64,000 nt of DNA from Corynespora cassiicola. Lineage: Eukaryota > Ascomycota > Dothideomycetes > Pleosporales > Corynesporascaceae. Where the stretch lies: positions 1,488,001-1,552,000 of the forward strand of contig JAEUWY010000008.1 of assembly GCA_022059125.1 (NCBI GenBank). Reading direction: 5' to 3'. Under the pieces are notes generated by a model. It was not told the DNA's origin, did no database searches, and saw only the letters and a program-made list of their open reading frames with translations. The position numbers and the translations under genes were made by a program. This document shows positions 54,462 through 64,000 of the stretch, piece after piece. Each line of letters starts with the position of its first letter. Positions within the stretch are counted from its first letter, which is position 1.

Positions 54462-56732
54462 ATTGATGCCCAAAACCGGCGCTTTAGAGTCGACAGAGGA
54501 AAGAGATTCTAGATTATAGGTACAAGGGAGAAGAGGAAGTACAGGGTATAAATCGTCAGACGCCAACCCTGGACCCAAGGCTCAAGCCCCGGGGCACACT
54601 GCCGCAATAATAAAGAACAACGTTGCACCAACGTAAGCAAGTGACGATCCACGAGTTAGATGGCAGGTTTCCAATTGGAGGAGCGGGCCAGATAAAAAAA
54701 CAAAAAGGCAACAGGCGACGAGGCTCGGCTTCCTTTTATCGACGGATTCGCGCCTTGTTGCTCCCCTAAGAAGGTACAGCGCAGCACAAGTTCAGCTGTG
54801 GCCCCCACACTTGATACGCGAGCCGGGCCAAGGGCGGGCTGAGCACCCAGCCAAGTCTTTGCGGGCTGAAGAAGTCATCTGTGCTCATGTGCTCCTTGAG
54901 AATTCGTACTCTTCTGAAAAAGGTATTGAGATGCTGATGTGGCTGGCTTAAGATTCTGTCCAGGGGTGTGGAGAACGCTCTGGCGGAGAATGGGGCGCCG
55001 CCCGCTGTCCCCTGGTGGATCACGCTAGACGAGCTGGCTAACCACTTTGGGGCATTGGCTGAGGGACACATGTTCTGGGGCCATGGCAGCGGTGTGACAT
55101 CTCGCGGTGGAGGTATCATGGCTTGCGCCTGGATCTTAGAGCTGAGTAGAAAATACGGGGAACTTTGGGAATCTAGGAGTGACTACGTTAGTGAGTAGAA
55201 CAAAGAAGCTTCACTGTAGATCGGTTGACGACTGGCAACTTTCGCACCTGGTCGGGTGTTAGGGGATTTTGCAACCATGGATGCCAAATATACAGATTCC
55301 CGATAGAACGGTACCTTTTTTTTTTTTTTTTTTTTTACATATCCCCACGCTCTTTTCGTCTGAACTTGACCGTACCTTTTGAATCGGGGATGTTCATTAT
55401 AAAGCCGACAAGGCATCAAGTGGTTGGCGCTTGTATGTCTAGATGCGAAATTATATCTCGCACTACATCGTATCGTTGAGCTTGTGGGGGAGGTGTCAGA
55501 GATGTCAGCACCATCGAGCTATGAATTACTTTTAGTGTATATCACATCCAACAGCTAAAGCTGAGGACAATACTAGAGGACAGCCAGCTGAACCATTCAG
55601 CTGAATCACTGCTACTAGTGTGTACGGGCACAGGGATAGCTTAGACTCAGACGTGACATTACCCAACTTATACAGTCAAGCCCCAGCTCGGACGTCTAGG
55701 GTGGTTCTATAATAGTGTTCAGAGTAAAGTGTCTGGCTTTTGTGTAATCAATCATTTGTACGCGAGAAAAGGTGTCAGCTTGCAATTTGCAGTTAGTCTT
55801 TCCGGCAGCCTCTCGCAGAGGGCTTACTTCTCTTTAGTCTTGCGCATACAACTTCCACGCAAGGCGCGTTCACACCAACTTGTCGACTTAATCTGTGTAT
55901 ATCGCAGCCTAGCATGCCTTTGCATGTGACAACTTCTGTTGTTGATATCAAAGTACGACTGGCTATAAACAGATCACAAAGAAAAAGATTCTAGGATGTG
56001 GGCAGGAAAAGAGGGGGCTCTTACGAATAGGTAGTATCAAGACAGCACACAACCGGTCTTATCGATGAGGCAAAAAACCACACATATCATTTAGGGAATT
56101 CTTGCGTTCCGTATGTTTGTGCGAGATTTATTGTGATTCATCATCAAATTTGACCTGCTGCCACCTCCGAGAGAACAGCCTGAACACTCTCAGAGAGGCT
56201 TCCCGGAGGCCTTCTTGGCTGTTTCTGCATGACATAACACAGTCTTCCCCTTGACTCGGGTGTCTAGCGCAACATGGCATTCTTCAATCTAGAGAATTGA
56301 TTGTGGAGCCGACATAGCATTAAGTTGCTATCAGAAAACGTCAGACATCCAAGCCGGGGGAAGGGGGCTTGTGTGAATAAGCTTAGTTTTTGACCCTTGT
56401 ACGCATGCCCCATAGGAGACATGAGGCTAGCGGCCCGCAAGCGCCAGGTGCGGGCAAATGAACGCAATCGCATGAGATTCAACGTGAAGAGCGAGGGTCA
56501 GAGATGCCATGCACCACTATCGTATGAGCACAGGCCTATCCACCGGCACGAGGAGCGACGCTAGTGCGCTAGTAATACAATCTAATTCGACACGCGATCG
56601 CCGAAGCCCATCGTGCATGACAGATCGGGAGCACCCGGAGGGACCACGAAAAGCACATCCAAAAAGCAACTTGTGCCCCTCAAGTCACGAACAAAGTCCA
56701 CAATTTTACAGCCATTAGGGTCACCTGAAAAA
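54462..56732. other. 2.3 kb gene-poor region with T21 tract
   Basis: No gene is supported. The stretch is AT-richer than the left half of the window and holds a T21 homopolymer (55316-55336). An ORF at 54968..55198 has no ATG and no family. It could contain decayed sequence, but nothing recognisable remains. Confidence 0.55.
55316..55336 (+). repeat. T21 homopolymer
   Basis: Twenty-one consecutive T residues (A21 on the minus strand) in intergenic DNA. It is too isolated to call a retroposon tail; no target-site duplication could be assigned. Confidence 0.85.
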
Positions 56733-57764
56733 ATGGCACAGCAACCTGTCAACATCATTGGTGCAGGGATAGGCGGTTTGACGCTGGCCCGCTCCCTATC
56801 GAAACGGGGTATACCCTATGTGCTGTACGAACGACAAACTTCGATCCCGCGACACAGTTATGGCATCACCTTACATCCATCATCCTATCGACCTCTACTC
56901 AAGATACTAGGCCTGGACGAACATAGTTTCCGGCGACGTGTCGCAGTAGACGGTCAATCGGGCGGACAAGGCAACATCAACACAAAACGACTCGTCCATT
57001 CCGGCGGAATCGACCCAAACTCATTCCGAGCCCATCGCGGCAAACTGGAGCAACTATTGCGTGAAGGCCTCGAAATCCAATGGAACCATTCTCTCGAGAA
57101 AGCGCAAAAGACGTTGACAGGGACAGTGCTTCGTTTCCAGAATGGACGACAAGTGGATAGCACATGCACCATTGGTGCTGACGGGCCTCACTCCAATTTT
57201 CGCACTTCGATGGCGGCCACCGCGTCCCTGAATGTTCTCCCGATTGTCGCCTTCAATGGAAAGCGCCATGTCCCGCGCGACTTATTCGAGCGGGTATTTG
57301 CCCCCATCATGGCTGACTCCAACTTGGTTGAACTCAGGCAAGGTGACGTGGTCATGCAAGTAGCCATCAACGAGAAGAAGGAGGATCAAGTGAGTCTAAG
57401 CTGGGTCTATTCACGCCCTTCGAGAGGCTCGACGGACTCATTACACAAACCCGATCGTCCCTTGTCAGGAGCAACGGAGATCCCTGCAGAGTTCTACGAG
57501 GAGGTTGGAGCGATGAAAGGCTTAGATCAGCTGTTTGAAGAGGTATTTGATCAGGAGAAACTTAAAACAGACAGGATATTGCATTGGCTCATGCGCACTA
57601 CTTCGATTGGAGTAGAAGAGTTCCACGCGCTAGCGTGTAATGGCATCTTCTTCATGGGCGATGCTGCCCATGCGCAACCTATACTTGGGGGTCAGGGTGC
57701 TAACAACGCCATAAAAGATGGGATTCATTTAGCGTTTAACCTTTCTTTGAGGTCATCGTTGTAG
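56733..57764 (+). CDS. FAD-dependent monooxygenase, C-terminus probably truncated
   Basis: An intronless frame gives 343 aa from MAQQPVNIIGAGIGGLTLAR. The FAD glycine motif GAGIGGLTLARSLSKRG, the DG motif CTIGADGPHSNFRTS and the GD motif FFMGDAAHAQPILGGQGANN are all intact, so the FAD-binding fold is complete. The protein stops 20 residues after AIKDG, whereas related fungal group A monooxygenases run on for a further ~50-80 residues with a helix that packs on the FAD domain. In the next reading frame just downstream, CRDESRASEWHRLDQRI looks like the start of such a helix, so a frameshift or an unrecognised splice may have removed it. Codon use is less GC-biased than in the core genes. Function: probable hydroxylase of a small aromatic compound; substrate unknown. 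Confidence 0.72.
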   Translation: MAQQPVNIIGAGIGGLTLARSLSKRGIPYVLYERQTSIPRHSYGITLHPSSYRPLLKILGLDEHSFRRRVAVDGQSGGQGNINTKRLVHSGGIDPNSFRAHRGKLEQLLREGLEIQWNHSLEKAQKTLTGTVLRFQNGRQVDSTCTIGADGPHSNFRTSMAATASLNVLPIVAFNGKRHVPRDLFERVFAPIMADSNLVELRQGDVVMQVAINEKKEDQVSLSWVYSRPSRGSTDSLHKPDRPLSGATEIPAEFYEEVGAMKGLDQLFEEVFDQEKLKTDRILHWLMRTTSIGVEEFHALACNGIFFMGDAAHAQPILGGQGANNAIKDGIHLAFNLSLRSSL

Positions 57765-58278
57765 GGACGAGAGTAGAGCGTCGGAATGGCACCGACTCGA
57801 TCAAAGAATCACGATCGGTTTTTTGGGGGGGGTACCAGAAATACTGCTCTATGGATTAGGTTCGCAGGATGGTAAGCAGGCTCACGCCGGTAAAAAGTGC
57901 CGCGTACCCTGCACCTCGATTTTGCGGAGACGGCAAGAGTTTGCCGCATATGGACCGGTCTTGGTTGTCTTGGAAAAAACAATTCGGGCTGTTTATGCCG
58001 TGTCAAAGCAAAACAAATGGACGCGCTTGATGTTTGTCTTTGATGCTCAAACAACTACAGACGTAATGGATCTTTGACATGACAAAGGGGCTGATCTGTC
58101 CCCAACGTTGGAACAATGCATGTTGGATCATGACAGCCAAGCGCCCGGAAGGCCATGGAAGTCGCATATATTTCGGGCCGCGGACACACGCTAGGTCATG
58201 CGCCACACAGCCACGCCAGCTCATTCCAAGTTTCCAACCTCACTTTCCATTCTCATTCTCGTTGCAGCGTGGAGTTAG
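57765..58278. other. Short intergenic region with possible gene remnant
   Basis: The first ~50 bases may encode the lost C-terminal helix of the upstream monooxygenase in another frame. The rest is the promoter of the LRAT-like gene. An ORF at 57823..58077 has no recognisable content. Confidence 0.45.
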
Positions 58279-59218
58279 ATGGGATCGGATGCTCTTTCAA
58301 AGTTGACCAAGGCCGGCGAGACCGCCTGGAGGTCGTTTCAGCACAAATGGTACGTACCTCCTCCCACGCGACAAACCGACGTCACGTGCGCCATGCGAGC
58401 GAGGTGCTGACGGTTCTCGCAGGCTTGACAGGAAGAAAAGCGCACCCGATGCGCGCCTGGCAGAAGCGGTTCGCCAGAAGAATCTGTACCTCGCGCAGAT
58501 TGCGGCAAAGATCACTGGCAACTCAGAGTCCGAAGTGCCACCGCTGATATGCACACCGAATTCCCCCGGCCGTGCAGTTTTCTTGATCACGACACCAATC
58601 AATTTCGGCAAGCTTGAGTTCTCAAAGAAGACGTACGACCTACTCGCGAAGCATGTTGGTATGAGCTTGAACAGTATTTCTCACTGGGCCGTGGTAGTCG
58701 TGGATCGTGGGCTTGGCCCAACTTATGCATACGACCTGATGAGCGATCAATTGAAAGTCCAGATGCTGATGAACAACTACTTTCGCGTATACGAAGTCAC
58801 CAGCGAGTTTATCGCTTCATGGAGCTCGTGCTACTATGTAGGTGAGACGATGAAGAGACACGAGGAGATTCAATCGCTCGGTAAGTTTTTCCCCTCCCCA
58901 TGAAACAAACAATCTTTGTATACGAATTTTCTTCGCGCAGGTGAACATTTCATCGCTATGAACAAGCGGTACAATCTACTATCAAACAACTGTCAACACC
59001 TTACCGAGAACCTCATTCGAGAGCTTTGCAACGGCAAGATGATCACCCAATCGAAGCTTGAGCAAGAGATTCGTCTTATTTCACCAAAGATCGCGAGTGA
59101 TATGATGGTGGCCAAGCTAAGATCGAAGCTTGAGAAGGAGGACCAAAGAGATGACAGCGAGTCAGTGCAAAACGACATCTTCACCCTCAAGGAGCTGTGG
59201 GGCAAAATTACCCATTAG
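58279..59218 (+). CDS. LRAT/NlpC-like papain-fold protein, tentative
   Basis: Three exons, 58279..58349, 58423..58880 and 58941..59218, give 268 aa with introns of 73 and 60 nt. The N-terminal ~85 residues are helical and charged (MGSDALSKLTKAGETAWRSF ... EAVRQKNLYLAQIAAKITGN). The core then shows SISHWAVVVVDRGLGPTYAY followed by about 100 residues and NLLSNNCQHLTENLIRELCN. A His in an HWA strand and a downstream Cys in NNCQHL reproduce the order of catalytic residues in LRAT-like and other permuted NlpC/P60 or PPPDE proteins. Such enzymes are acyltransferases, amidases or de-conjugating proteases. A charged tail ends KELWGKITH. No signal peptide is seen, so it is likely cytosolic. The family assignment rests on motif order only. 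Confidence 0.68.
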
Positions 59219-59407
59219 GGAACCAAGACGAAATCAGCTAGTTGATGTAATAATACGACAGACAATCTATTAATATCTCGTTGGGAGGCGTTTGATCGAC
59301 AGGACGATTCGGAAACTTGTTGCTAAATTTATACGTCTACAGGAATCATGTTCGAACCCCATGCAAATAGATAAACTCCGTGACATGCTCATGCAAAAGA
59401 CCGACCT

Positions 59408-61177
59408 TTATGCGATCCAAAACCATATCTTCTGGAACACGTTCTTGGGGACAGGGTCAACATCGTTGGCACAGAGCTCATCCATCTCTCTCTTTCCACT
59501 GATGACATCGATGTTTTGTACTTTGATATAGAAAGCCGTCCGGTACCACAGCTTGTGACCAAAATACAGCACAAGAAAGATGGGCAGGGTGATGTACGCG
59601 GCGAGGAAGCTGGAAGCCGACCAATTTCCAGGGAAGAAGACGTGGAATCCGTTGGTGAGGGTAAGCACGCAAATCACACCAAGGACGAACCAGACAAAGT
59701 AGGGCTGGAAAGGCGTCTTGTAAGGGAGGGTGTGGAGCAGGTTGTTGAAGATCATAGCCTTTCGGAAGCGGATATAGGTGATCATGACCACGATCCAGGC
59801 AATGAAGCCAGAAATGGTAGAAATGTTTGAGAACCAGGTGAAGACCTGGGCACCCGTGTTGGAGACGTTGAGATAGGCGAGTAGACCGAAAGACCAGGTA
59901 GCGAGGACAGCGATCCATGGCACGCCATTTCGGTTGGTGGTGCCGAAGATCTTCGGCGCATCGCCGTTGAGTGCCATTCCATAGAGTACACGAGAGCCAG
60001 AGAAAAGGAAGGCATTTCCAGCGGACCAGGCTGAAGTCAGGACTGCTGCGTTGATAACGTGGTTCAGGCCGCCAATACCGGCCCTGGCGATACCAATGAC
60101 AAAGGGAGATGCAGAAGCATTCGATTCTTCGCTCAGAAGCCTCTCGTCGTTTGAAGGAACAATGACGCCGATAATGAAGGATCCAAGGCCGTAGAATACA
60201 GCAAGACGCCAGACGAAACGGCCTGCAGCCTTGGGGATATTCCGACGTGGAGCAATGGTCTCTCCAGCGGAAAGGGCGATGAGTTCGGGCGAAGTGATGA
60301 AAGCAAACCCTGCCCTGACAAATGCTGTCCAGTAAGCGAGAAAGCGACCGGTACTACCGTCGACTAGATATTCATTGAAAGCCCCTGGATCATTCCAGTA
60401 CCGGAAACCCAATCTTCCTTGGTCATTGGGACTGCCTCCGAGCATGATGACGAATCCGAGAATGATCAAGCCCATGATGGTGATGAACTTGATCGAGGCA
60501 AACCAGAACTCTGCTTCTCCGAAAATGCCTACGGCCACAATGTTGAGGAACAGAACAATCACGAGGAAGATGGTAATCCAGACTGCGTCGTGCACAGGGG
60601 TGTCCCAGTAGCTCAGAAGAATGGCACCAGCTGTTGCTTCGGCTGCGACCAGAATGGCGTACGCATACCTAATTTTTTTTAATCAATATGTTGTAGACGT
60701 CATCTGACAAGAGAAATTTCTTACCAGTAGTTCCAGCCCGCCGCGAAGGCCAAGCTTGGGTCTACAAAACGCTTGACAAAGTAGGGAATGGTAATTCCCT
60801 TCATTGGCAAGTACGTGACGATTTCGGCCAAGTTGTTCATGACGTTGTAGACGACTATCATCATGGAAAGGTAAGCCATGAATAGAGGTGCAGGCCCTGT
60901 GAGGGAGAGGATAGCCCCTGACCCCACGAACAATCCTGTGCCAATGGCACCGCCGAGGGCTCTTGTTCTTGTCAGCAACAAGCAATAGCAAGAGGGTAAC
61001 ACGAACTTACAAGAACTGAATATGACGACTCTTTAAGCCTCTGTGCGTGTCACCACCCCGCCCCGAAGCTTCTGCCACAGTAGCCGCCCCGTGGATAAAA
61101 GGCTCTTCGTAGACGCCATTCTTGTCATAGAGGTTGCCATCGGGGCCCTTCTCGACTCCCGTCGCGTCGTGATTCAT
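59408..61177 (-). CDS. Amino-acid permease (YAT family)
   Basis: Three exons, 61177..61011, 60961..60725 and 60668..59408, give 554 aa with introns of 49 and 56 nt. The N-terminal cytosolic part ends RGLKSRHIQFLALGGAIGTG-LFVGSG, the signature of yeast-type amino-acid permeases at helix 1, built across a splice site. NLAEIVTYLPMKGITIPYFV and FADPSLAFAAGWNYW-like sequence (here FVDPSLAFAAGWNYW) mark helices 3-4, and FAFITSPELIALSAGETIAP with RRNIPKA the helix 6-7 region. Twelve membrane helices are expected. The C-terminus (FYIKVQNIDVISGKREMDEL) is cytosolic. It is a plasma-membrane H+ symporter for amino acids; the particular substrate is not readable. It ends convergent with the LRAT-like gene, 189 bases apart. 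Confidence 0.92.
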
Positions 61178-63128
61178 GTTGGACTTGTTGAGCTTGTCTT
61201 GCTGGTTGCCACGCCGAGCATCCACAGATCTGGGGAAGCAGGAGCCTTTATATGCCTCTTGTCGCTCCGCGCGAGGGCGTGGTTGCAAGGGAGAGAGTCA
61301 GGAAGAGTTTTCCTTCGTGTGATATCGACACAACCTAGGTGCAAGGGCCCCCCAAGAGTGCACGCAAGGCGCCAAGTGTTGGTTGCAACTTGGGAGACGA
61401 TCTTGGACGGTTCGTTGTTAGTGGACCTGGGGAACGAAAGGCCCAACCAATTACTATTACGTTTCGGGTCATTGACCGCAGTGGGCGAACCATTCGCGCC
61501 CTGTCCCCCGCATTTGTGATCAGCCAGCAGACGCCGCTGTCGTGGGATTCTCGCCTTGGGCCGGCTTTGATATCCCTGTTGATGACCTTTGCATATGTCC
61601 TCCGCAACGCTCCGAGTTGCGGAGAGGATGCAGCATTTGGGATGAGCCGCGGAAAGCCGAAGGTGGTGAGGTTGCATGCGGGCAGTTGCATCTCCACCTT
61701 GTTCGATGGGGGTTCTAGAAATGGACTAGAGACGCAAGGCACCGGGTCGGTTTTTTCAGAAGAGCCTCTTGCGCGACTACAGTGTCCAGGTTCAGGCTGG
61801 GGCTGGCGGGAGGCTGGGCGCCATCCTCCAGGCGGAATAACCTCAGGATGGGAAGCTCGTTACCCAAACAGGCAGGTAGAAGCATCGGCTTGGCCGTCAG
61901 CACAAAATTTCCAGGATGACTTTTGCTCCACTCTGTTATCAGCAGTCCACTTTGCTATCATGGACGTGATAGCCTGCGTGGGAATTTGAGAGAGATTCAA
62001 GTAACAAACTTGCCGTCTCCACTTTGTTTTTCCAGGTACTTGAAGACATCAGATCCCTAGGCCCGACTCTCAACTCAACGCCAGCAACTCCAGTCTACGA
62101 AAATTTTTAAGCGTCTTGGAAAAAGAGCCTAGACCTTTTAGTGGCGTTCGTCCAAGACTAGGGCCTAAATACGAAGACTGCGTCCGCCGCTACACCATTT
62201 AACGCCTCTGGCGCCAAATTGCCACGACGACATCATCATCGGATAATTAATCATCTGACCGTCTACTACCAAGTCTGCAGGAAATCTCCAAACAAATGCT
62301 CACACGAATTTCCGAATTTAATGCTGCCAGGCTTGAAGCCTTGAAGGCAAAACTATTCTCGGACTAATACTGTTTTTGTGTAGCCTACCATTTCACTCAA
62401 GGCTCACAAAACAGCAAACGTTGTAATTTCTCCACTGTTGACGATGAGCTCAGCAATACATGAGTGCTACGATCTCCAAGTCATCTATTTCCAATTGCAA
62501 TCTTGCAATACTCACAGTTTCCTGCTATTCGAAGACATGCTGTACTTTCCCCTTGCACCAACGTCTACCACTACGACATCAACCCCACCATCCCACCACC
62601 AATATCTCCCCCCTCCGTACCGACCCCTCTAATCCCAAGCCACCGTGACACAAAATCTCAAATATAGCCCCCCCCATAGATCTTAGTCCCTGCAAGTCCG
62701 GACTTAGTAATCCGCCCATGCGCCCCCATTCGATGGGTCCACCTCCATCGCCGCCCCACGATCTCCGCCTGAAAACGGGGAACAGGGTCCTCCACCAGCA
62801 CCCACAGCGTCCCTCCTCGAGCCAAACGGCCAGTAACGTCCGGCTCGGACCTTGCGCATGCATGAAGAAAACGTGGGCACAGCGGTCAAGAGCTAAATAT
62901 AAATTCCCCCCTCCAAAAAAAACCCAGGGAATCGGAGGTGCGAGATGCCGCATGGAGTAAAGATCAGCGGTGGATGTTGCTAGATGAAGGGTCCTTTCCC
63001 TACAGCCTGGCGCGGGTATAAGAACGTCGTAGTATCGCCATGGGGGAAGGACGGCGGGCAGAAGCAGCAGTACCAAAAGCACAAACGCAACCCAACTCTT
63101 TGGCTTGCAAGAAGCCGAATCCAGCACA
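61178..63128. other. 1.95 kb divergent intergenic region
   Basis: This is the shared upstream region of the permease (-) and the glycosidase-like gene (+). The centre (62.0-62.5 kb) is AT-rich. Two TATA-like sequences lie on the + strand near the right end. ORFs of up to 324 codons on the minus strand overlap the next gene's exons and are shadows. Confidence 0.6.
62898..62904 (+). promoter_or_regulatory. Possible TATA box
   Basis: TATAAAT lies 231 bases before the ATG at 63129. A second candidate, GTATAAG at 63016-63022, lies 113 bases before and may be the functional one. Confidence 0.35.
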
Positions 63129-64000
63129 ATGGTCTCCCCAGCTCTGATCAACAAGGTGCTAGCCAAGGCCATCCAAGTCGCAACGCACAGCTGGGAATAC
63201 GGCACCGTGACCGAAGCCCTCCTCGAATGGGAAAACCCCACCCTCAGCATATTCAAAGACCCCTTCCCCGGCGGTGCGATTCCGACCTTGGACGTTGGGG
63301 AGGTATCGGCTCTGTCGTACGTGAAGCCGTTTATTCGGACGGACAACACCACGCTGGTAGACGGCGACGGTAAGCCCTTCCCATTCCCTTCCCTTCCCCA
63401 ATCTTCGAAAACCAAAACCAAAAAAAACCACAAGAATGGTTGAGATCGCTTTCGACCACACATCCCCACCCTTCTGACATGAATCCCCCCCCTAGGCTCC
63501 TCCGCCGACCCCGCCTCCCTCGGCGTCTCCGCCCTCCAAATCGGCCAAACCATCCCCGCCTACCTCTCCGCATCAACACGCCAGCTGACACACCTCCTCT
63601 CCGCCGTCCCGCGCTGGCCCAACGGCGCAATCTCGCACCGAGAGGCGTACCCCGAGCTCTGGGCCGACTTCATCTACATGGTGCCACCCTTCCTCGCCTA
63701 CTACGCCGTGGCCTTCGACGACGTGGGCCTGCTCAAAGAGGCTGCGCTGCAGTGCGAGCACTACCGCGACGTGCTGGCCACCGAGGACGGCGCATGGCTG
63801 CACATCGTCGGGGACCATGTCAACGATCGGAAGCTGTGGAGTACGGGGAATGCGTGGGCGGCCGCGGGGATGGCGAGGGTGTTGGCGACGATGAGAAAGG
63901 GGCCAAAGGTTGGGGAGACGGTTGAGGAGCAGGGGTTGTTGGTGGGGATGATCAAGGAGATTGTGGATGGGGTGATTCGGCTGGATGAGGATGAGTCGGG
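63129..64000 (+). CDS. GH105/GH88-like six-hairpin glycosidase, 3'-truncated
   Basis: Exon 1 is 63129..63369; a 126-nt intron (donor GTAAGC, acceptor CCCTAG) leads to exon 2 from 63496, which runs off the window. About 248 residues are visible. After an N-terminal helical part (MVSPALINKVLAKAIQVATH) come AVPRWPNGAISHREAYPELW, ADFIYMVPPFLAYYAVAFDD and LHIVGDHVNDRKLWSTGNAW-AAAGMARVLATM, a pattern like unsaturated rhamnogalacturonyl or glucuronyl hydrolases (GH105/GH88), with the Asp of WADFIYMVPP a candidate catalytic acid. No signal peptide is seen, so it is probably intracellular, acting on pectin-derived disaccharides. The nearby permease does not obviously share its pathway. The coding strand flips from C-rich to G-rich near 63,810. 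Confidence 0.78.

Noticed and set aside
54968..55198. 76-codon frame with natural-looking sequence
   Set aside because: It has no ATG, no acceptor-fed upstream exon and no family match; chance or relic cannot be told apart.
59341..59400. TTCGAACCCC resembling a tRNA T-loop
   Set aside because: No acceptor stem, D-arm or anticodon arm can be formed around it.

Overview
This window is nuclear DNA of a filamentous ascomycete (Pezizomycotina, possibly Dothideomycetes). The evidence is gene architecture: almost every gene is broken by short introns of 46-126 nt with GTAWGT-like donors, CTRAC-like branch points and YAG acceptors, together with fungal families such as a GT34 Mnn10-type mannosyltransferase, RSC4, a SAT4-type rhodopsin-domain protein, a GH17 cell-wall glucanase and a YAT-type amino-acid permease. 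I joined exons by requiring the reading frame to be kept through each intron and by family similarity recalled from knowledge. No search was run. I see no tRNA, rRNA, CRISPR or intact transposon.

Left part (1-13.3 kb): a 5'-truncated Golgi alpha-1,6-mannosyltransferase subunit (+), a tail-anchored low-complexity protein (+), a peroxisomal membrane protein PXMP4/Pmp24 (-), a mitochondrial ornithine carrier of the ARG-13/ORT1 type (-) sharing a divergent promoter with the rRNA-processing protein CGR1 (+), a coiled-coil membrane protein (+), and one orphan ORF (+).

Centre (13.3-42.8 kb): mostly conserved housekeeping genes. These are a repeat-containing 646-aa protein, a SAT4/rhodopsin-domain membrane protein, a TspO/MBR protein divergent from an Ars2/SERRATE (Pir2) homologue, a PX-domain lipid-binding protein of the yeast Ypr097w/Lec1 type, an unknown one-TM protein divergent from NOP14, a four-finger C2H2 protein divergent from a DUF1294 membrane protein, a small one-TM protein divergent from a Ca2+/calmodulin-dependent kinase, and the double-bromodomain subunit RSC4.

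Right part (42.8-64 kb): gene-poor and more accessory. It has long gene-free stretches with homopolymers and microsatellites, an EthD-like protein, a GH17 glucanase, a TetX-like FAD monooxygenase, a DUF2235 hydrolase, a second FAD monooxygenase with a suspiciously short C-terminus, an LRAT/NlpC-like papain-fold candidate, an amino-acid permease, and the start of a GH105/GH88-like six-hairpin glycosidase. These may form a loose metabolic or secreted-function neighbourhood, but nothing proves a biosynthetic cluster (no PKS, NRPS or terpene cyclase is present).

The most unusual window-wide signal is compositional. In at least eight genes, on both strands, the coding strand is C-rich in its 5' part and flips to G-rich in its 3' part, often abruptly. 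Other genes (glucanase, CaM kinase, carrier) do not flip. Smaller points of note are an in-frame, stop-free intron with a tandem TAGCAG acceptor, an intron with three tandem branch-point heptamers, and a zinc-finger protein with a fourfold MSL motif tail.
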